Shown here one piece after another: positions 33,709-40,221 of a stretch of DNA of 64,000 bases. Origin of the DNA: Fimbriimonas sp. (GTDB lineage Bacteria; Armatimonadota; Fimbriimonadia; Fimbriimonadales; Fimbriimonadaceae); assembly GCA_029866005.1 (NCBI GenBank), contig JARXAE010000025.1:62001-126000 (forward strand), in the 5' to 3' direction. Each line of letters begins with the position of its first letter. Positions within the stretch are counted from its first letter, which is position 1. The notes beneath the pieces were generated by a model. The model was not told the origin of the DNA and did no database searches. It worked only from the letters and a program-made list of their open reading frames with translations. A program made the translations under genes and the position numbers.

Positions 33709-34350
33709 CTACTCCCGGTGAAGCACTCTTGGCGAGCCTTTGGTTTCTTCGATTTGGTTGTTGCGGATGATGATCCATTCGCCTTCGTCGAGGCCGATTC
33801 CTAGGCTGGCGGTGCCGGAGAAGAAGGCGCGCTTGAGGCGCATTTCTCGGTTGCGTTTGACGAAGTGGGTGTCGATGAGGAGATCGATGAGGCCGAAGCC
33901 GGGTTCGGCGACTTCGTCGCGGATCATGGGGTCGGAGACGCACATGGCTCCGGCGCTGGTTCCGAACCAGTTGGTGCCGTTTTTGATCGCTTTGTCGAAA
34001 AGGTTTTTGCCCCACTCGGCGCCGAGACGCTCGACGATGAGGCGTTGGTCGCCACCGGGAACCCAGATTCCTTTGGCGCTGAGAACGGAGGCGGCGAGTT
34101 CTCGTTTACGTTCGAGGGTGAACTCTTTATCTTGGAAGAGCTCGACATTTTTGAAGCCCTGTTTGGTGAGGAAGTCGCGGCTTTGAGTTGCGTCGGCAGG
34201 TTCTTGGCGAGTTTGACCAAGGACGACGATCTTCGCGTTCCAGCCTCCGCAGAGGTCGGAGAATTTCTTGACCATCTCTGGGGTCGTGCTGCCTCCGCCG
34301 ACGAGCAGGAACGCTCCGGCTTTGAGGGCGAGCAGGGACGCAAGCATCAT
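33709..34350 (-). CDS. Cyanophycinase-like S51 peptidase
   Basis: 213 residues with the type 1 glutamine-amidotransferase-like fold of peptidase family S51. The elements seen are LLVGGGST near the N-terminus, VPGGDQ (98-102), the nucleophile S132 in FGTSAGAMCVSD and DTHFVKRNR with the histidine. Cyanophycinases cleave the storage polymer cyanophycin; other S51 members are dipeptidases. It is shorter than typical cyanophycinases (about 270). The start ATG overlaps the stop of the biotin carrier gene, so the two are co-translated. Whether the organism makes cyanophycin is not visible here. Confidence 0.85.
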   Translation of the reverse strand: MMLASLLALKAGAFLLVGGGSTTPEMVKKFSDLCGGWNAKIVVLGQTRQEPADATQSRDFLTKQGFKNVELFQDKEFTLERKRELAASVLSAKGIWVPGGDQRLIVERLGAEWGKNLFDKAIKNGTNWFGTSAGAMCVSDPMIRDEVAEPGFGLIDLLIDTHFVKRNREMRLKRAFFSGTASLGIGLDEGEWIIIRNNQIEETKGSPRVLHRE

Positions 34351-34799
34351 CCGATGTACATCAGGGGATCGCCGGGGTTGACGATGTCTCCGCCTTCGGC
34401 AACGATCTTCTTCACGGTACCGCTGACGGAGGATTGGATTTCGTTGAAGACTTTCATCGCTTCGATGAGGCCGATGACCTGGCCGGCGGTGACGGTGTCG
34501 CCCTCCCTCACATAAGGATCCGCCGATGGGCTGGAAGATGCGTAATAGATGCCCATCATCGGGCTGCTGATAGGGGTTCCGGCTTGAACCGGCGCAGCAA
34601 CGGGGGCTATCGGTGCGGCTTCGACGGCTTGCTCGATGAACTGTTGGGGAGCCGGGGTTCCAACCATCACGGGCGGGCGTTGGCGACGAAGGACGATCTT
34701 GAAATCATCGACTTCGAGCTCGGCTTCGGACAGGTTGTACTCCGAGATCAGCTTTGCGACCTCGTCGATATGTCCCTGAAACTTTTTGTGATCTCCCAT
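34347..34799 (-). CDS. accB: Biotin carboxyl carrier protein of acetyl-CoA carboxylase
   Basis: 150 residues: an N-terminal helical part, an Ala/Pro-rich linker (about 48-75) and a biotinyl domain with the biotinylation site EAMKVFNE (K116). It carries the carboxyl group in the first step of fatty acid synthesis. The usual partner accC (biotin carboxylase) does not follow; a cyanophycinase-like gene overlaps its 3' end instead. The full enzyme must draw on genes elsewhere. Confidence 0.94.
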   Translation of the reverse strand: MGDHKKFQGHIDEVAKLISEYNLSEAELEVDDFKIVLRRQRPPVMVGTPAPQQFIEQAVEAAPIAPVAAPVQAGTPISSPMMGIYYASSSPSADPYVREGDTVTAGQVIGLIEAMKVFNEIQSSVSGTVKKIVAEGGDIVNPGDPLMYIG

Positions 34800-34811
34800 G
34801 CCTTGCCTCTA

Positions 34812-35252
34812 TTATGACTTAACCACGACGTAGGTACCGGTGAACAGGGCGGCCTCATCACCTCTGCAGAGAACGTCGACTTTCAGTTCAATACGGGCGG
34901 AGCCTCGGCGATCGAATGACTCGATGAAGGTCTTGATTTGAGCGTCGGAAGGGGGGCGGAGTTCGGCGCTGAACGCAGCGTCAACGGGCTGATCGTATTC
35001 GATGCTGCTTTTCGCGATGACGATGTTCGGCGGAGATGTGCGCTCACGCATCATCACCCAGATCCATGCCCAGCCGGCAAGGGTGGCGATGCTGGCGATG
35101 CTGCCACCAAAACCGGTTCCTCGGTGGTTCCGGTTGGGTTCGAGGGGGCACTCGAGAAGAACCCGCTCTGGAGAGGCGACGGCGACTTTGATCCCCATCG
35201 CGGTAGTGATGGGGATATTTTCGGCGAGATAGTTCTGTAGTGCTGTCTCCAA
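34812..35252 (-). CDS. YiiD C-terminal-like thioesterase
   Basis: 146 residues matching the YiiD_C thioesterase family of the hot-dog fold: NYLAENIPITTAMGIKV, LEPNRNHRGTGFGGSIASIATLAGW with the helix that usually carries the catalytic residues, and IAKSSIEYDQPV. It would hydrolyse acyl-CoA or acyl-ACP; this fits its place 12 bases upstream of accB. The substrate chain length is not predictable. Confidence 0.82.
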   Translation of the reverse strand: METALQNYLAENIPITTAMGIKVAVASPERVLLECPLEPNRNHRGTGFGGSIASIATLAGWAWIWVMMRERTSPPNIVIAKSSIEYDQPVDAAFSAELRPPSDAQIKTFIESFDRRGSARIELKVDVLCRGDEAALFTGTYVVVKS

Positions 35253-35300
35253 GGGTGCCCTGAAATCATATCACGAAGCAGCCGTGCGGGGCACTAGGGA

Positions 35301-35573
35301 CTAGGCTGGTTTCGAGATTGAATCAAGAAGATTAGATAAGTCTTGGTCGGTAAAAGGTTTCTCACCCTGCTCGATTGTCTCCTTGTAAGCCTGCTTGACA
35401 GCGTCTTGATAGCAGGTCAAGGCGTCCAGAGCCTCGGCGCAGTGGGAGCACTTTTCGATGTGCCTCTTGACGTACATCATGAAGATTCCGTTCGTGTCCT
35501 TGCCTTCAGAAATCTTTTCAAGGCTGGAGACGATTTGGGGGCAAGGGCGGAGTTTGGGTTCGGCGTTGATCAT
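35301..35573 (-). CDS. Anti-sigma factor (zinc-finger type, soluble)
   Basis: 90 residues. HIEKCSHC (residues 38-45) is the HxxxCxxC zinc-binding anti-sigma motif. There is no transmembrane helix, so this is probably a soluble redox- or ligand-sensing anti-sigma. Its start overlaps the sigma-factor stop by four bases. The pair heads a run of metabolic genes (thioesterase, accB and others) that may be under its control. Confidence 0.85.
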   Translation of the reverse strand: MINAEPKLRPCPQIVSSLEKISEGKDTNGIFMMYVKRHIEKCSHCAEALDALTCYQDAVKQAYKETIEQGEKPFTDQDLSNLLDSISKPA

Positions 35574-36103
35574 ACGGGGTTCACCATGAAGTGGAGTCGA
35601 GCCGCGAGCTTGAGGCGGGCGCGGGAGAGACGAGAGCGGACGGTGCCGACAGGGATTCCAAGGATATCGGCGGCTTCTTCGTAGTCAAATTGGTTCATGT
35701 CGACGAGTTCGACGACTTCGCGTTGGTCTTCGGGGAGCTCGCTGAGGGCTTGGTAGAGAATTGCTCTCGTGTCCGAGTTATCGGCGTCTCGTTGTCCATC
35801 GTGAGGAGGGAGTTGAGCTTCGTAGCCGCCTTCTTCTTCGGAGAACTCGACGATGCGGCGGTCTTTGCGCTTCATCATCAGGAACTCGTTTCTTGCGACA
35901 GTGGCGAGCCAGGACATCGTTCGGTCGCTGAGTTCAAGCTTTCCCGCCATGAAGCTCTGGAAGCCTTTGACGATCGCCTCTTGAGCGATATCTCGGGCGA
36001 TCTCGTTGTTCGAGCCGGCGAGTTGCCGGGTGAAGGCGTTGAGCCGGGGCAGCAACGGAATGAGGAAGCGTTCAAAATCTTCCCTTCTCGGTGCTGTGCT
36101 CAT
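35570..36103 (-). CDS. ECF-type RNA polymerase sigma factor
   Basis: About 177 residues. Region 2 (AGSNNEIARDIAQEAIVKGFQSF...MSWLATVARNEFLMMKRKDRR) and region 4 (LPEDQREVVELVDMNQFDYEEAADILGIPVGTVRSRLSRARLKL) are typical. The ATG at 36103 is preferred to an in-frame GTG at 36133. It is translationally coupled to its zinc-finger anti-sigma gene. This is the second such pair in the window and is not closely similar to the first. Confidence 0.92.
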   Translation of the reverse strand: MSTAPRREDFERFLIPLLPRLNAFTRQLAGSNNEIARDIAQEAIVKGFQSFMAGKLELSDRTMSWLATVARNEFLMMKRKDRRIVEFSEEEGGYEAQLPPHDGQRDADNSDTRAILYQALSELPEDQREVVELVDMNQFDYEEAADILGIPVGTVRSRLSRARLKLAARLHFMVNPV

Positions 36104-36184
36104 ATTTGGGATTTCCAAGGCGAGGCTAATCACTGTACGGGGCTAATGTCTCTTGCCGGCGTTTCGTTCCCGTTAACAGTAAAA

Positions 36185-36209
36185 AGCCAGACTCTGAATG
36201 AGTCTGGCT
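36185..36209 (-). terminator. Rho-independent terminator (minus strand)
   Basis: 10-bp perfect stem (AGCCAGACTC/GAGTCTGGCT) with a 5-base loop, followed on the minus strand by a run of five T. It ends the transcript of the beta-barrel and GGGNN lipoprotein genes. Confidence 0.88.
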
Positions 36210-36234
36210 AGTGTAGAGGTCAAACCTTGGCGAA

Positions 36235-36387
36235 TTATGCGTTGTTGCCGCCGCCGTTGTTGCCGCCGCCGTTGTTACCGCCGCCGTTATTTCCGCCAGC
36301 GACTCCGGGGAATGCGCCACCGCAGCCGATGATGATAAGCGCCAAGACGACGAAGAGAGCGATTACAACTGCTTTGAGGTTTTTCAT
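36235..36387 (-). CDS. Small GGGNN-repeat lipoprotein
   Basis: 50 residues, too short for common ORF cut-offs. A basic start (MKNLK) leads into a hydrophobic stretch ending IIIGC (Cys22), a lipobox, so it should be lipidated and anchored. The mature part is AFPGVAGG followed by four NNGGG-type repeats and a final NNA. The start codon overlaps the stop of the upstream beta-barrel gene (TAATG), so the two are translationally coupled, and a good terminator follows at 36185. The Gly/Asn repeats should be flexible and hydrated; I know of no named family. Confidence 0.8.
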   Translation of the reverse strand: MKNLKAVVIALFVVLALIIIGCGGAFPGVAGGNNGGGNNGGGNNGGGNNA

Positions 36388-37085
36388 TAGAACTTGCCTC
36401 CGAGACCGAAGGTGAGAGCGAGCTTGTTACCGACCGAGCTGTTGAGCGAGAATCGGGTCGAGTCGCCGAGGGTGTTGGTAACACCGATGAACGCGTTGAG
36501 CATTTCTGAAACTTGGTAGTTCAGCCGAGCGTTAATCAACAGATTTCGCTTTGAAGCTCCGGTGGTTTCGTCAATGGTTGAATAACCGGTGATGATTCCG
36601 CCGACTTCTGCATCGAGCGCCATCGAGTCGCTGAGCTTGAAGTTCTTGCTCAGGAACAGCGCGTTGGCCGAGGTGAGTCCGGAGTAACCCTTGACGGAGA
36701 GCACTAAGGAATCGCTTAGCGATCGGGTTACTCCATAAACGAACGATGTCGAGCTATCTGCAAAGGTATTTGGGAATGCAAAACCCAGCGAGTACGTGCC
36801 GTCAAAGTTCGAAAACTTGTTGCTGAAACTGAATTCCAGATCGTTGCCGCCGGTGTTCACCGCCGGAAGAAATCCGGTGGTCTCGCGCAGGCTTTGAACT
36901 GCCCGGAGATTAAACGCGCTACCGTCGGCATTGGTTGCTTGGTAGGAGTAACTTCGGTAGAGGCTCTCTGCCCCTCCAAAGGATGTGTAGCGCAGTTGCA
37001 GAGATTGGCTTCCCTCGCCTTCGGCAAGAGCAAGCTGGCTTGCGCATGCGACCGCGGTCGCGATTAGAACATGAGTGATCTTCAT
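36387..37085 (-). CDS. Beta-barrel-like outer-membrane protein
   Basis: Start at 37085 (GGGAAAG upstream) gives a signal peptide, MKITHVLIATAVACASQLALA. The mature part is rich in alternating strands (LQLRYTSFGG, DLEFSFSNKFSNF, GLAFPNTFADSSTSFVYGVTRSL, LALTFGLGGKF) and ends in phenylalanine, the usual C-terminal signature of outer-membrane barrels. I do not recognise a named family. The gene is coupled to the lipoprotein gene downstream; this pairing suggests a barrel with an accessory lipoprotein. Confidence 0.72.
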   Translation of the reverse strand: MKITHVLIATAVACASQLALAEGEGSQSLQLRYTSFGGAESLYRSYSYQATNADGSAFNLRAVQSLRETTGFLPAVNTGGNDLEFSFSNKFSNFDGTYSLGFAFPNTFADSSTSFVYGVTRSLSDSLVLSVKGYSGLTSANALFLSKNFKLSDSMALDAEVGGIITGYSTIDETTGASKRNLLINARLNYQVSEMLNAFIGVTNTLGDSTRFSLNSSVGNKLALTFGLGGKF

Positions 37086-37163
37086 AACTTTCCCGCAGTC
37101 AATATACCAAGTAATTCTCGGCAACTCGAACGCAGGGTATCGAATCAGGCCTGTATCAAGTTT

Positions 37164-38030
37164 CTATATCTTGGTTAGAGTAATCCTGTTTCCCGTTATT
37201 TCGTACCGATAACGCGCTACATCCGCAATTTCTTTCAGAAAACCCCAGGGGCTGCCTTTTTCGTCGATCTGAGCGACGTTAATCACTTTGATATTTCCAG
37301 TACTCGTCTTCCAGGTCACCTTGGTTTTGTTCGAATTAAGGGTGAAGGTTCCGTTTGGCCTGAGGAGGGTGAGAAGCTCTTTGATTCGACAGGTGGGACG
37401 TCCGCCAACCATGTGGACAAGACGAATTTCGAGTCCGGTGCTGAGAAAGACCTTCCAAGGAACCGTGTTACTGACCATGTCCGGGGGAGGGGACGTCTTC
37501 ATCGCATTGGCAACGCGGGCGACGATGTCGGCCTTTTGAACTTTGAGACCGGGGCAGGTCTTGGTGGTTTGGGGGTCGTCGCGATGGAACCGCAAGCTCT
37601 CGGGAGATGCCGCGATGCGTTTGTTTAACAAGGCGATGGCTTTGACACTATTGTCTCGCACCTTTGCTCCGCGCCCCGAGTTGAATTCTTCGGAGTCGTA
37701 CTCGCCGAGCATTTCGATACCCCAGCTATTACGGTTGAAGCTGACAGCATGGACTCCGCGCTTATCAAGACGCTGGAAGACGATGATGCCGTCTTCTCGG
37801 TCATCGACGAAAAGGTGAGGCGCGCCGCTCCAGCCGAGCTCGTTTTGGTAGTAGTTAAGGAGGTTTTGGAGATGCTGATCGGTGAGGCCATCTGGACGTG
37901 TGGCGAGAGAGGGGGCTCCGGTGTGGTGCAGCGTCACAAACTCGGGCTGGAAGTAGGTGAAGGCGAGCGTCTTAAGATACGCCTCGAACTCAGACGGGCG
38001 GAATCGACGACCGATAAAGGGAACTGGCAT
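37164..38030 (-). CDS. N-acetylmuramoyl-L-alanine amidase (amidase_2/PGRP)
   Basis: 288 residues. The amidase_2 domain has FVTLHHTGAP with zinc ligands at H35/H36, an APHLFVDD strand, the loop SWGIEMLGEYD and FHRDDPQTTKTCPG with the histidine and cysteine ligands (10 apart rather than the common 8). It cuts between MurNAc and the stem peptide of peptidoglycan. The C-terminal 110 residues form a separate beta-rich region. There is no signal peptide, so release may need lysis or a non-standard route. A phage or defence link cannot be excluded. Confidence 0.85.
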   Translation of the reverse strand: MPVPFIGRRFRPSEFEAYLKTLAFTYFQPEFVTLHHTGAPSLATRPDGLTDQHLQNLLNYYQNELGWSGAPHLFVDDREDGIIVFQRLDKRGVHAVSFNRNSWGIEMLGEYDSEEFNSGRGAKVRDNSVKAIALLNKRIAASPESLRFHRDDPQTTKTCPGLKVQKADIVARVANAMKTSPPPDMVSNTVPWKVFLSTGLEIRLVHMVGGRPTCRIKELLTLLRPNGTFTLNSNKTKVTWKTSTGNIKVINVAQIDEKGSPWGFLKEIADVARYRYEITGNRITLTKI

Positions 38031-38070
38031 GGTTACTTACAAGACGAAGTAGTCGGGGGTTTGTCAACCA

Positions 38071-40098
38071 TCAGTCGAGTCGGATTACTTCAAACTGAAT
38101 ACTTGGGGTGGTACGGCTACCCGCTAAGTGAGTCGCTTCGACCTCACGATCTGATGTTTGGAGTTGAAACATTCCGAAGTCTCCCTTCTCGTGATTGAAT
38201 GACCTTCCGTCATCCTCATAGAGCAGTCCGGAGCATGCCAGGCGTCCGTACGCCCTGACCAGGATGGCTTTGGAAGAGATCCCCTTCGCAACGCTGGTCG
38301 GATTCTTGAACGTTGGAATAGCGCTACCCGCTTTGACATAGAGAGGAATTTGATTGAGATCTGGCTTGATCGTGATCTTCTGGTTTTCACCGATGAGTTT
38401 TCCGGTTGTGTACTCGCACCATTGCCCTTTTGGCAGTCTGACGGTTCGGCTGGTTTCACCTGTAAACATAGGAGCGGCAAGGAGGGAGTCGCCGATCATG
38501 TATTGGTCAGTTTCGGTTCCGCCATCGACGAGACTCATTGGGCGAATTGGCGGGGTTCCGTCCATCGCGTACTGAGCGAAGGCGGTGTAGAGATACGGCA
38601 CCAGTGACTCGCGCAGAAGCATCGCTTCTTTTACAGTTTCGTTCACGGTTGGGAAGCTCCAGGGTTTGGTTCCGTCAGCCCAGGCGTTGAGCTGGGCGAT
38701 CGGGGAGAGACAGGCGGACTGCATCCGTCGGACCCATTCTTCGGGGCTGCTCGCGCTGCGGATTTCGGCACACCAGAGCGTGCCGGCGAGGGAGGAACTG
38801 GTGAGGGCAGTGACGTACTGCCGGTGATCGTAGGTGTCGCTGTAGATCGCAAACGGAAGGTGGCTCGCGCCGCCGTTGGAGGCACGTACAAGGCCGAAGG
38901 TTCGCTCGTTCTTCTTCTTGTACATGTCGAGCAGGAGCTCCTGCCAGAGGACGCCGTAGATTTGGCGCATTTGGAGGCCGTCTGGGCCGGATTTGAACTC
39001 CGCGTGGTCGGGCCAGAGCCAGACGTCAAAGCCGTCAACTTCGTCGATTTTGTAGCCGCTTACACCGGGGTGCTTCGCCTTATGGAAGTCCTGAACGGTC
39101 TTTCGTGCTTTCTTGTCGAGAACGTCGGGGGCTCCACCTAGCCAGACAGTATGCGAGCCGAACTTGTTGCCGAGCTTCTGAAAGAGATCAGTCTCCGGCG
39201 CGACATACGGGTTCTCCCAAAGATTGACCTTGATCCCCTTATCGCTGAGTTTCGTGAGGAACCCGCTGGGATCTGGGAATCGTTCCTTGCTCCACTCCAT
39301 CGAGCCGGGGTAGGAGCGAGTCTGCCAGCCGGGTTCGAGGCCGATGACGTCCAGCGGGAATCCTCGCTTTTCGAACTCGTTAGCTTCGTCGAGAACGTTT
39401 TGGGCTGTGGCAAGCGAGGGGGTTCGGTGCCAGAACCCGAGTGCCCACATTGGCGGCATCGCTCCGCCTCCACAAAGGAGGTTGTACCGGCGGATTGCGT
39501 CCATCGCGGTCGGTCCGGTGAGGACGATGACTTCGAGACCCGGCGCTTCGACGCTGGCTTCGACCCAGTCGCTCGGTGGCTGGTCATCCCACTTGCGGTC
39601 AGTGTTGCGGTCTCGGAACGGAGGACGACTCTGATCATCTAGCCGGTTTCCGATTCCGACATAGAAATTCGTTGGGCGGCTGGTGTTGAGGAAGACCGCG
39701 TAGCCTGCGCTGCTGACGTAGAGCGGAGTCGGGACGTGGAGGCGGTCGTTACCTTGGTCGTAATGGTCAACTCTGAGGTGATAAATCCCCTTGCGCCGAT
39801 CGGCACCTTTCATCTGAAGGCCGAGGCCGAAAATCTTCTCGTCTTTGCCCAGCGGGATGTGGACGGTGGCGAAGTTCTTCGACTTTTTCAGCCCGACTGA
39901 ATCCAGCGAAAAAGGCAGCTTTCCTTGTGGCATAGCGGCTAGCCGCTCAGATTTCGCGACGGCTCGACCAGCATCGGTGAGAGTTGGCTTATCGGCCGAA
40001 CCGATTTGCGCTCGCCAGATTCCGGGCTGAATCTCTTTCCAATCCGATTTTGGTTCTTTGCCTGCGCTCGCCATGACGACTCCGAGTAAGAAGTGCAT
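38071..40098 (-). CDS. GH31 family alpha-glucosidase-like
   Basis: About 675 residues from the ATG at 40098 (AAGGAAA upstream); an upstream frame is open but the repeat region would not be translated sensibly. The N-terminal beta-sandwich (LGLGLQMKGADR...YYRLRVDHYD) is followed by a (beta/alpha)8 barrel. GYKIDEVDGFD contains the likely nucleophile aspartate, and WADGTKPWSF is also family-typical. It should release monosaccharides (glucose, possibly xylose) from oligosaccharides. The gene diverges from the M14 peptidase, and the 40174 repeat lies in the shared upstream region. Confidence 0.88.
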   Translation of the reverse strand: MHFLLGVVMASAGKEPKSDWKEIQPGIWRAQIGSADKPTLTDAGRAVAKSERLAAMPQGKLPFSLDSVGLKKSKNFATVHIPLGKDEKIFGLGLQMKGADRRKGIYHLRVDHYDQGNDRLHVPTPLYVSSAGYAVFLNTSRPTNFYVGIGNRLDDQSRPPFRDRNTDRKWDDQPPSDWVEASVEAPGLEVIVLTGPTAMDAIRRYNLLCGGGAMPPMWALGFWHRTPSLATAQNVLDEANEFEKRGFPLDVIGLEPGWQTRSYPGSMEWSKERFPDPSGFLTKLSDKGIKVNLWENPYVAPETDLFQKLGNKFGSHTVWLGGAPDVLDKKARKTVQDFHKAKHPGVSGYKIDEVDGFDVWLWPDHAEFKSGPDGLQMRQIYGVLWQELLLDMYKKKNERTFGLVRASNGGASHLPFAIYSDTYDHRQYVTALTSSSLAGTLWCAEIRSASSPEEWVRRMQSACLSPIAQLNAWADGTKPWSFPTVNETVKEAMLLRESLVPYLYTAFAQYAMDGTPPIRPMSLVDGGTETDQYMIGDSLLAAPMFTGETSRTVRLPKGQWCEYTTGKLIGENQKITIKPDLNQIPLYVKAGSAIPTFKNPTSVAKGISSKAILVRAYGRLACSGLLYEDDGRSFNHEKGDFGMFQLQTSDREVEATHLAGSRTTPSIQFEVIRLD

Positions 40099-40173
40099 TC
40101 GCTTTTCCTTGCTGGTTCTCTCCGCCGTTTGAAGGGGGCGAGGACTTCGGTATCGTACCGCAGGCTCTGCTCG

Positions 40174-40215
40174 GTTTGGGATAACACGTTTGGGATAACA
40201 CGTTTGGGATAACAT
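40174..40215. repeat. Three tandem 14-bp repeats (GTTTGGGATAACAC)
   Basis: Units 40174-40187, 40188-40201 and 40202-40215; the third ends in AT. They sit in the 123-base divergent intergenic region between the GH31 and M14 genes, seven bases before the M14 start. The unit could be a repeated regulator-binding site or a simple polymerase-slippage array. Confidence 0.8.
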
Positions 40216-40221
40216 CTGGGA

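Noticed and set aside
33707-34015. N-terminal extension of the 33215-33706 protein, giving 266 residues
   Set aside because: The extra part is a very arginine-rich shadow of the cyanophycinase gene in another frame; the real protein most likely starts at TTG 33706.
36227-36415. Proline-rich plus-strand frame
   Set aside because: It is the antisense of the GGGNN lipoprotein and barrel junction.
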